DNA of 6,778 nt. Origin: Rickettsiales bacterium (lineage in GTDB: Bacteria; Pseudomonadota; Alphaproteobacteria; Rickettsiales; CANDYO01). Made by a program: the position numbers and the translations under genes. The stretch covers positions 1 through 6,778 of the forward strand of contig CANDYO010000112.1 of NCBI GenBank assembly GCA_947424995.1, written 5' to 3'. This document shows positions 1 to 5,045 of this stretch, piece after piece. Each line of letters starts with the position of its first letter. Within the stretch, counting starts at the first letter, position 1. The notes beneath the pieces were generated by a model, which did no database searches, had not been told where the DNA came from, and was given only the letters and a program-made list of their open reading frames with translations.

Positions 1-64
1 TTAGATATTTCCATTTATTCTTATAGCTTCTTTCTAATGTCTTATCTTCACTGTTATGTCTCAT
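1..64 (-). CDS. 5' end of an unidentified leftward gene (partial)
   Basis: An ATG at 64-62 opens a frame that stays open for 21 codons to the window edge. The peptide begins MRHNSEDKTLERSYKNKWKY. A near-ideal ribosome binding site, GGAGG on the minus strand at 74-70, lies 5 nt before the ATG, which makes this start convincing despite the short visible stretch. The peptide is hydrophilic and strongly basic/acidic with no signal peptide or membrane segment, so a cytoplasmic or DNA-binding protein is plausible. I do not recognise the family. A transposase or integrase N-terminus is one untested possibility, given the dyad just upstream. The gene points the same way as gyrA, but a terminator-bearing palindrome lies between them, so it probably has its own promoter. 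Confidence 0.6.
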   Translation of the reverse strand, partial: MRHNSEDKTLERSYKNKWKYL

Positions 65-69
65 CTATT

Positions 70-74
70 CCTCC
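70..74 (-). promoter_or_regulatory. Ribosome binding site of the partial left-edge gene
   Basis: GGAGG on the minus strand is five bases from the ATG at 64-62. It is the strongest Shine-Dalgarno match in the window and is the main support for the partial gene. Confidence 0.7.
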
Positions 75-114
75 GTTGACTTTATACAATTTAATTTTTG
101 TATTTTTGTCAACG
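74..114. repeat. Two-part dyad, operator-like or transposon-end-like
   Basis: CGTTGAC (74-80) is the exact reverse complement of GTCAACG (108-114), and ATACAA (84-89) is the exact reverse complement of TTGTAT (98-103). The two arms are separated by 3 bp on the left and 4 bp on the right, around an AT-only centre (90-97). The dyad overlaps the proposed promoter and ends at the ribosome binding site of the left-edge gene. It could be an operator, a structured leader or a mobile-element terminus. Nothing in the window decides between these. Confidence 0.5.
81..112 (-). promoter_or_regulatory. Putative promoter of the partial left-edge gene
   Basis: On the minus strand a perfect -35 box TTGACA (112-107) is followed by -10-like boxes. 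TGTATA at 88-83 has an 18-bp spacer, and the better hexamer TATAAA at 86-81 has a 20-bp spacer. Transcription would begin about 10 bases before the GGAGG site. The boxes sit inside an inverted repeat (74-114), so a regulator could occlude the promoter. This is inferred from matches to the sigma-70 consensus only. Confidence 0.4.
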
Positions 115-132
115 AATTACCTAACCTTTACA

Positions 133-250
133 ATCCCTGACGAGAAAAAACTAGGCTCTGCCTAGTTTTTACGAGATCGGGGATCTAGTGAAATAAAAAA
201 CGCCTGAGATCCCCGGTCGCGCTACCTACGGCAGCTTGCCAGGGATGACG
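133..250. repeat. Composite palindromic repeat downstream of gyrA
   Basis: This element contains two inverted, diverged copies of one unit. Copy one (plus, about 133-188) begins ATCCCTG and ends CGGGGATCTAG. Copy two (minus, about 250-204) begins CGTCATCCCTGG and ends CGGGGATCTCAG. The outer arms ATCCCTG (133-139) and CAGGGAT (240-246) pair. The inner arms at 175-186 and 207-218 pair over 12 bp with one G-U wobble. The centre of copy one is a perfect hairpin (146-170). The centre of copy two contains a small GGCA-GCT-TGCC hairpin (230-240). The unit resembles the abundant REP-like intergenic palindromes of Rickettsiales and other Proteobacteria. A second element of the same design lies at 4851-4992. 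Confidence 0.7.
145..170 (-). terminator. Intrinsic terminator of gyrA (possibly bidirectional)
   Basis: The arms 146-156 and 160-170 are perfectly complementary (11 bp: five A-T pairs plus CTAGGC/GCCTAG) around a 3-nt loop. On the minus strand the hairpin ends in six Ts (150-145), the classic rho-independent form, about 90 bp past the gyrA stop. The arms are flanked by A and T runs on both sides, so it could also stop rightward transcription. Confidence 0.7.
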
Positions 251-257
251 CATTCGT

Positions 258-3008
258 CTATTCTACAACACCAGACTCAACTATATCGATCTCTACGCTT
301 ATTTCTTCTCCAGAATCATCAACAGCTTCTTCGGCTGGGATTTTTTCAGCTGAAACTACTATTTCTTGAGCTGAAGTTCTAAATACCACCACTCCTTGAG
401 TTGCACGTCCAGAAATACGAATATCCACAACTGGACAACGAATCACCGTGCCACGGTTAGTGATCATCATCAAATCTTCATCAGGCTTAATTGGCATACT
501 AGCCACTACGTTTCCATTACGCTCTGAAGTAACGATATTTACCACTCCACTACCACCACGATCAGTTACTTTATATTCATAAGCAGAGCTACGTTTAGCA
601 AAACCATTTTCAGTAATAGTTAGAATAAACTCTTCATCTTTAGCCATAGCTAATATTTTATTTGCTTCAAGACCAAATTCTTGACCATCTAGCAAACTAG
701 TATCAGTAGCTTTACTCAACTCTAATCTTAGCTCTAAAGGTATCTTGAGATAATTATCTCTCTCTTCAATAGAGAATTTAGCGCCACTTAAAATAGACAT
801 TGATAGTAATCTATCATTTTCAGTTAATCTCATTCCACGCACACCGTCAGAATCACGGCTCTTGAACACTCTAACTGCCTCTACAGAAAAACGAACACAG
901 CGTCCGCCAGATGCAGCTAAGAATACATGATCAGTTGGATAGCATAATCTTACTCCGATGATTTTATCATCGTCTTGTAATTTCATAGCAATCTTACCGT
1001 TAGATTGAACTGACTTAAAGTCATCCAAACTATTTCGACGAATACCGCCTTTATCAGTGGCAAACATAATATTTAAATCATTCCAGGCTTCTTCATTACC
1101 AGGAAGAATCATCACTTCATTGATTTTCTCATGTTCTAGCATTGGGAAAATATTCATTAATGAACGACCCTTAGCTTGCGCATTAGCCATCGGTAATTTA
1201 TAAACTTTTAATTTATATACTTTACCTACCGTAGAAAAAAACAATACATTATCATGAGTATTAGCAGTGAATATCTTTACAATCACATCTTCATCACGCA
1301 CTGTAATACCTGACTTTCCTTTACCTCCACGTCTTTGTGAGCGGTAGGTAGATAATGGTGTCCGTTTAATATATCCACCAGTAGTAACCGTAATTACCAT
1401 ATCTTCTTTAGGAATCAGATCTTCAATATCTTGTTCAAATTCGCTTTGCTCAATTGAAGTCCTACGAGGAGTTGCAAATTCGTCTTTAACTTTTAAGAAT
1501 TCTTCTTTAATGATACTAAGCAATCTAGCTCTTGAGCTTAATATATCTACATAATCAGTAATTTCTACCGCAAGCTCTGCAAGTTCAGCAGTTATTTTAC
1601 CGTATTCCAATCCAGTTAAGCGTTGTAGACGCATCTCTAGAATTGCTTTAGCTTGAATATCAGTAAAGAAGCAACGGTTATCAGTAACTGCATTACGGCT
1701 ATCGCCAACTAAATCAATTAGAGATTGCACTTCATCAGCAAGCCAACTGCGCTCAAGCAATCTTTGCTTGGCTGTATCAGGATCAGGAGAACTTCTAATT
1801 AAGCTAATCACTTCGTCAATATTTTTTACCGCTATTGATAAGCCGATTAAAATATGAGCTTTATCCTTAGCTTTGTTAAGCATAAAAATGGTTCTACGAG
1901 TAACTACTTCTTCGCGGAATTTAACAAAAAGACGGATTACATCCAAGAGATTCATCAATTTTGGCTGACCACGATCAAGCGCCAGCATATTTACTCCAAA
2001 GGAGGTTTGTAGCGGTGTGAAGCTATAAAGCTGGTTTAAAATTACATCAGCATAAGCATCTTTTTTAAGCTCGATAACTACTCGCACACCTTGTTGATTA
2101 GATTCATCACGTAAATCGCTAATTCCTTCAATTTTCTTTTCACGAACTAATTCAGCAATGCGCTCAACTAATCTAGCCTTATTTACTTGATATGGAAGTT
2201 CATCAATGATAATTGCTTGTTTTCTATCTTTAATATCTTCAAAATGAACCTTACCGCGAATTACAACTGAACCACGGCCAGTTAAGAAAGCTGAACGGAT
2301 TCCTGCGTGCCCTAATATAACTCCACCAGTTGGAAAGTCAGGTCCAGTAACTATTTCTAATAATTCACTTTCTGTAAGTTCATGGTTATCAAGATAGGCA
2401 CAACATGCATCAAGCACTTCACCTAAATTATGGGGTGGAATATTAGTAGCCATACCAACGGCTATTCCGCCTGCTCCATTTACCAGTAGATTAGGGAATC
2501 TAGCTGGCAATACTACTGGCTCAACTTCTGAACCATCATAGTTTTCTTTGAAGTTAACTGTGTTTTTATCAATATCATCAAGAATAGAGTGAGCGAGTTT
2601 TGCTAAACGAGATTCAGTGTAACGCATCGCCGCTGGAGAATCGCCATCCATCGAACCAAAGTTACCTTGACCATCAATGAGCGGATCTCTCAGTGAAAAA
2701 TCTTGCGCCATTCTAACCAATGAATCGTAAATCGCTGAGTCACCATGTGGATGGTATTTACCCATTACTTCACCGACAATTCTTGCAGATTTACGATACG
2801 GCTTATTATAATAACAGCCAGATTCGTTCATCGCATATAAAATACGTCGATGCACTGGCTTTAACCCATCGCATACATCTGGAATAGCTCTACTAACAAT
2901 TACGCTCATCGCATAATCAAGGTATGAGCGCTTCATTTCTTCTTCAATGCTGATTGGTACTAATTGTTGGTGTTCTAGGCTTTTTGACGCTTCCAAATCG
3001 ATCCTCAA
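258..3008 (-). CDS. gyrA: DNA gyrase subunit A
   Basis: GyrA is the DNA-breaking and rejoining subunit of gyrase (A2B2), which introduces negative supercoils using ATP hydrolysed by GyrB. The frame gives 916 residues. The N-terminal winged-helix domain contains PVHRRILYAM (51-60) and GKYHPHGDSAIYD (83-95), and the catalytic tyrosine is Y130, preceded by R129, in AAMRYTE. The coiled-coil/tower region follows. The GyrA box QRRGGKG (558-564), needed for DNA wrapping, opens the C-terminal beta-pinwheel. A roughly 45-residue insertion at about 740-785 matches what I know of alphaproteobacterial GyrA, and the tail is acidic. The residues equivalent to E. coli S83 and D87 are S91 and D95, the quinolone-sensitive type. 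Start choice is unclear. TTG at 3008 gives the longest frame, with AAGGGG 13 nt upstream. A second TTG at 2996 has GAGG at a better 6-nt spacing. The next Met (residue 25) would lose conserved sequence. No frameshift is seen. Confidence 0.97.
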   Translation of the reverse strand: MRIDLEASKSLEHQQLVPISIEEEMKRSYLDYAMSVIVSRAIPDVCDGLKPVHRRILYAMNESGCYYNKPYRKSARIVGEVMGKYHPHGDSAIYDSLVRMAQDFSLRDPLIDGQGNFGSMDGDSPAAMRYTESRLAKLAHSILDDIDKNTVNFKENYDGSEVEPVVLPARFPNLLVNGAGGIAVGMATNIPPHNLGEVLDACCAYLDNHELTESELLEIVTGPDFPTGGVILGHAGIRSAFLTGRGSVVIRGKVHFEDIKDRKQAIIIDELPYQVNKARLVERIAELVREKKIEGISDLRDESNQQGVRVVIELKKDAYADVILNQLYSFTPLQTSFGVNMLALDRGQPKLMNLLDVIRLFVKFREEVVTRRTIFMLNKAKDKAHILIGLSIAVKNIDEVISLIRSSPDPDTAKQRLLERSWLADEVQSLIDLVGDSRNAVTDNRCFFTDIQAKAILEMRLQRLTGLEYGKITAELAELAVEITDYVDILSSRARLLSIIKEEFLKVKDEFATPRRTSIEQSEFEQDIEDLIPKEDMVITVTTGGYIKRTPLSTYRSQRRGGKGKSGITVRDEDVIVKIFTANTHDNVLFFSTVGKVYKLKVYKLPMANAQAKGRSLMNIFPMLEHEKINEVMILPGNEEAWNDLNIMFATDKGGIRRNSLDDFKSVQSNGKIAMKLQDDDKIIGVRLCYPTDHVFLAASGGRCVRFSVEAVRVFKSRDSDGVRGMRLTENDRLLSMSILSGAKFSIEERDNYLKIPLELRLELSKATDTSLLDGQEFGLEANKILAMAKDEEFILTITENGFAKRSSAYEYKVTDRGGSGVVNIVTSERNGNVVASMPIKPDEDLMMITNRGTVIRCPVVDIRISGRATQGVVVFRTSAQEIVVSAEKIPAEEAVDDSGEEISVEIDIVESGVVE

Positions 3009-3030
3009 ATAATTTAAATTTCCCCTTAAA

Positions 3031-3059
3031 TTAATAGCCTAACTGTGATATTAACGCAA
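3031..3059 (-). promoter_or_regulatory. gyrA: Possible gyrA promoter
   Basis: On the minus strand TTGCGT (3059-3054) and TATTAA (3036-3031) are separated by exactly 17 bp. They match 3 and 4 of 6 consensus positions. This would give a short leader containing AAGGGG and GAGG sites before the TTG start codons. The spacer is AT-rich, so chance matches are likely. An alternative -10, TATAAT, is at 3161-3156. Confidence 0.3.
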
Positions 3060-3138
3060 GTTATTTCGTAAACTTAGTCAGATTTTACTAACCATCTCAA
3101 TAATCCGATTGCAAATACTTCGAAATCAATTAACTATC

Positions 3139-3144
3139 TATAAT
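3139..3144 (+). promoter_or_regulatory. Possible -10 box of the small plus-strand gene
   Basis: A perfect TATAAT lies 22 bp before the ATG at 3167. No good -35 box is seen at the usual distance: TACTTC at 3116-3121 is poor, and TTGCAA at 3109-3114 is 24 bp away. Transcription would start near 3151 and leave a very short leader. Confidence 0.3.
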
Positions 3145-3166
3145 AAAACTAAATTATTATATAGCT

Positions 3167-3328
3167 ATGACCTCTGAAAATAATCCACCAGAAGACGAAA
3201 AATTGCAACTTTTAGCGGCAAGCGCACAAGCTAAAAAAGCAGTAGGACCTTTACTTAAAGCGCTACAAGCTGCTTCTGGACCCTCAGCACCAAAAGGCAA
3301 CGGAACTGATAAAGGGAAGGGAATTTAG
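3167..3328 (+). CDS. Putative small protein, 53 residues, unknown function
   Basis: An ATG at 3167 opens 53 codons ending in TAG. The product starts MTSENNPPEDEKLQLLAASA. It has an acidic, proline-containing N-terminus, a central Ala/Lys/Leu-rich stretch (about 12-37) that could form an amphipathic helix, and a Gly/Lys/Pro-rich tail. There is no hydrophobic segment. For it: a TATAAT at 3139-3144, a reading frame visibly less AT-rich than the flanking DNA, and low-complexity yet protein-like composition. Against it: no Shine-Dalgarno sequence and a short length. It diverges from gyrA and converges on the ankyrin gene, with 27 bp between the stops and no clear terminator. I recognise no family. 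It could be a small lineage-specific protein or a chance frame. Confidence 0.4.
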   Translation: MTSENNPPEDEKLQLLAASAQAKKAVGPLLKALQAASGPSAPKGNGTDKGKGI

Positions 3329-3355
3329 TGGTTCAATAATACCAACGATTTTCCT

Positions 3356-3940
3356 CTATCTTTCAGCTCCATTATCAACTAAAGCTTCTAAGGCTGGCAT
3401 ATTATCATTATAGGCAGCATAATGAAGAGGAGTTAAATGAAAAATATCTCGTTGATTGATGATATTAGGAGAGACCTTTTCAAACTCATGGATAACTTCA
3501 GTTATCTCTTTTTTAGTTAAATTTCTAGCAAAAGTAAGAGTATGAAGAGGAGTTAACTGATCTTTGTCAGTTGATATTTCTACTTTATGCTTAAGGAAAT
3601 AAATAATCATTTCTTTATTGCCAAATTGAGCAGTAAAATGAAGCAAAGAATATTTTTCTTCACTCTGGCTAATTATAGCCTGATTAATATTCTGCAAATC
3701 AATTTTTTTACCTTTATAGTTTTTTTCTAAGATTACTTTAGCCAATAGATTATAGTGATCGCTAATAGCAAAGGCAAGCAAATCAGCTAAGTCCCTTGTG
3801 AAACCTGGAATATCAATCTCATTGATTTTATTTACTATAGCTTGCTCAGCCGCTGCATCGTATTTTTCTGGCAAAGAATCTATTATTTCTTTTAATTTCA
3901 TAAGCTTCAGATCATTATGTATATTAAATAATATATTCAT
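3356..3940 (-). CDS. Ankyrin-repeat protein
   Basis: The protein has 194 residues. Ankyrin repeats are helical hairpins that bind other proteins, and in Rickettsiales they are often found in proteins acting on host targets. Here that role is inferred only. Three repeat units are visible: SLLHFTAQFGNKEMIIYFLKH (about 98-118), a longer divergent unit starting TPLHTLTFARN (130-140), and TPLHYAAYNDNMPALEALVDNG (about 170-191). The first 95 residues are helical and charged without a recognised domain. There is no signal peptide or membrane segment. The chain stops at GAER, right after the last helix pair and before the usual capping sequence, so the 3' end may be eroded. The ATG at 3940 lacks a clear ribosome site. 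Met14 (3901-3899) is an alternative with weak GAAG upstream. The gene stands alone, divergent from the exporter. Confidence 0.85.
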   Translation of the reverse strand: MNILFNIHNDLKLMKLKEIIDSLPEKYDAAAEQAIVNKINEIDIPGFTRDLADLLAFAISDHYNLLAKVILEKNYKGKKIDLQNINQAIISQSEEKYSLLHFTAQFGNKEMIIYFLKHKVEISTDKDQLTPLHTLTFARNLTKKEITEVIHEFEKVSPNIINQRDIFHLTPLHYAAYNDNMPALEALVDNGAER

Positions 3941-4021
3941 TATAACTACAATAACATAAAAAATCTATGGCATAATTTTCTATTATTGCTTAGTATTCAT
4001 CTTTAGTAGGAACTTTTTCAA

Positions 4022-4087
4022 TATACGACATAAAAGTTAATAAACGCTTAAAAAACCAATCTACGATTGGCGTCTTTATGTCGTGTA
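4022..4087. promoter_or_regulatory. Structured leader dyad upstream of the exporter gene
   Basis: TATACGACATAAA (4022-4034) pairs with TTTATGTCGTGTA (4075-4087) over 13 bp, with a single G-U wobble. Nested inside is a perfect 6-bp hairpin, CCAATC-TAC-GATTGG (4056-4070). The dyad ends 15 bp before the exporter's AAAGG ribosome site. The 5' part TAAACGC (4041-4047) can alternatively pair with GCG and TTTA in 4070-4078, so switching structures are possible. On the minus strand the inner hairpin is followed by six Ts (4055-4050), a weak terminator shape that would stop leftward transcripts before the ankyrin gene. It could therefore be a cis-acting RNA, an operator or a terminator. It matches no riboswitch I know. 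Confidence 0.5.
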
Positions 4088-4102
4088 CCAATTTTAAAAC
4101 TA

Positions 4103-4107
4103 AAAGG
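4103..4107 (+). promoter_or_regulatory. Ribosome binding site that fixes the exporter start
   Basis: AAAGG lies 7 nt before the ATG at 4115. It supports that start over the in-frame TTG at 4067, which lies inside the leader hairpin and would add 16 residues not seen in the family. Confidence 0.65.
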
Positions 4108-4114
4108 TAGCTCA

Positions 4115-4741
4115 ATGATTTTCTCTTTACCTATCTTTTTTAAAGGACTCACTGTCGGATTAAGTTTAATTATAGCAATTGGCGCTCAGAATGCCTTCGT
4201 CCTCAAACAAGCCATCCTAAAAAACCATATCTTTCTAATGGCAATAACTTGCTCATTAATTGATGCTACCTTAATTATAGCTGGAATTAATGGTATAGGG
4301 GCTATTCTAACTTCAAATGCTACGTTTTTAGAAATTTCACGTTGGGGCGGAGCATTATTTCTATTTTATTATGGATTCATCTCCTTTAAGTCATCATTAA
4401 AGAAAAAAAAATCCTTAACTATCGAAGAAACACCTACAGCTATGAGCCTTAAAAAAGTTATCCTTACTTTATTTGCAGTAAGCTTACTTAACCCCCATAC
4501 TTATTTAGATACCTGCGTCTTGATGGGAAGTATTAGTGCCAATTTTTCTGATAGTGAGCGTCCATCATTCACTATTGGAGCTATATTAGCTTCGTTTATT
4601 TGGTTTTTTTCGCTTAGCTATGGAGCTAAATTTCTAAAGCCAATCTTTGCAAAACCTGCTGCTTGGAGTATTTTAGATTTTTTGATTGGTTGCATTATGT
4701 TTTCAATCGCGTTATCATTTTTATTTATAATAGAAATATAG
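4115..4741 (+). CDS. argO: LysE/ArgO-family basic amino acid exporter
   Basis: This 208-residue inner-membrane protein belongs to the LysE/ArgO family, which exports lysine or arginine. The length is close to E. coli ArgO (about 211). Family signatures are the N-terminal IGAQNAFVLKQ (22-32), the acidic residue D50 in the second helix, the WGGALFLFYYG stretch (77-87) and LLNPHTYLDT (124-133), which closely resembles the ArgO version. About six hydrophobic segments are visible, near 5-28, 38-62, 70-92, 112-138, 150-172 and 184-206, with a lysine-rich loop (95-100). The start at 4115 is chosen for its ribosome site and for alignment with the family. The substrate is inferred from the family, and the argO symbol is the nearest match rather than proven orthology. 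The gene is monocistronic by context, and the hairpin at 4022-4087 may control it. Confidence 0.9.
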   Translation: MIFSLPIFFKGLTVGLSLIIAIGAQNAFVLKQAILKNHIFLMAITCSLIDATLIIAGINGIGAILTSNATFLEISRWGGALFLFYYGFISFKSSLKKKKSLTIEETPTAMSLKKVILTLFAVSLLNPHTYLDTCVLMGSISANFSDSERPSFTIGAILASFIWFFSLSYGAKFLKPIFAKPAAWSILDFLIGCIMFSIALSFLFIIEI

Positions 4742-4850
4742 TAATAAGTTTTCGCGTCAAGAATGATGCGCCGACTCTAAAAATATTCAGTTACTACTAA
4801 AAATTGATATAACAAAAGACCATTGCACGAACTGTAACTAGGACTCGAAG
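4742..4850. other. Spacer between the exporter and the palindromic repeat
   Basis: No gene is seen here. A 7-bp imperfect hairpin (4753-4759 with 4764-4770, one wobble, loop AGAA) starts 12 bp after the exporter's stop. It lacks a T-run, so it is not a convincing intrinsic terminator. AGTTAC (4791-4796) and GTAACT (4833-4838) form a wide 6-bp inverted repeat of doubtful meaning. Confidence 0.4.
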
Positions 4851-4860
4851 CACGCAAGGT

Positions 4861-4891
4861 CGTCACCCTTGGCCGAAGGCCGAGGGTCCAG
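4861..4891 (+). repeat. Repeat unit, plus-oriented copy
   Basis: The unit starts CGTCACCCTTG and ends CGAGGGTCCAG. It is centred on a 10-bp stem (4865-4874 with 4878-4887, one wobble) around the loop GAA. The general form, GTCA-CC-hairpin-GG-TCCAG, is that of REP-like repeats common in Rickettsiales and other Proteobacteria. Confidence 0.7.
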
Positions 4892-4940
4892 ATTAAATCT
4901 CTTGTAATGTAGAGCTTTTAAAGACTTTAAAAGATTTCAA

Positions 4941-4982
4941 CTGGATCCTCGCCGTTAGCTAACGCTAACGGCAAGGATGACG
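4941..4982 (-). repeat. Repeat unit, minus-oriented copy
   Basis: Read on the minus strand, the unit starts CGTCATCCTTG and ends CGAGGATCCAG, the same ends as the plus copy with one base change in each. Its centre differs: a perfect 9-bp stem GCCGTTAGC/GCTAACGGC (4951-4959 with 4964-4972) with loop TAAC. The stem extends to 15 bp through ATCCT/AGGAT after one mismatch. Confidence 0.7.
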
Positions 4983-5045
4983 ACCTCGCATGTTTTAATT
5001 ATGATTTTAGCTCGCGCAACAGTCTCAACAATTAGCAGACAACAT

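Larger units (their letters stand above)
4851..4992. repeat. Large composite palindrome made of two inverted repeat units
   Basis: Nearly the whole 142-bp stretch is one imperfect palindrome. Pairing arms, from outside in, are 4851-4869 with 4974-4992 (16 of 19 complementary), TCCAG (4887-4891) with CTGGA (4941-4945), AAATCT (4895-4900) with AGATTT (4932-4937), and CTTTTAAAG (4915-4923) with CTTTAAAAG (4925-4933). Each outer half can instead fold into its own hairpin (4865-4887 or 4945-4978). The design, two inverted copies of a unit starting CGTCAYCC and ending in a GG(A/G)TC motif, is shared with the element at 133-250. It sits between the exporter and lnt and could act as a bidirectional terminator, but no long T-run is present. 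Confidence 0.75.

Noticed and set aside
4022..4087. Lysine riboswitch in front of the exporter
   Set aside because: The region is about 66 bp, far shorter than the lysine aptamer, and shows none of its five-helix junction pattern.
4067..4114. TTG start giving the exporter 16 extra N-terminal residues
   Set aside because: It lies in the leader hairpin without a ribosome site, and the ATG at 4115 has AAAGG at 7 nt and matches the family N-terminus.
4753..4770. Terminator of the exporter gene
   Set aside because: The hairpin is short, contains a wobble, and no T-run follows it.
4800..4900. A tRNA or other stable RNA gene suggested by the GC-richer hairpins
   Set aside because: No cloverleaf, T-loop consensus or acceptor stem can be formed, and the pairing is explained by the palindromic repeat.
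4851..4992. CRISPR array
   Set aside because: There are only two units, in inverted orientation, and no regular direct repeats or spacers.
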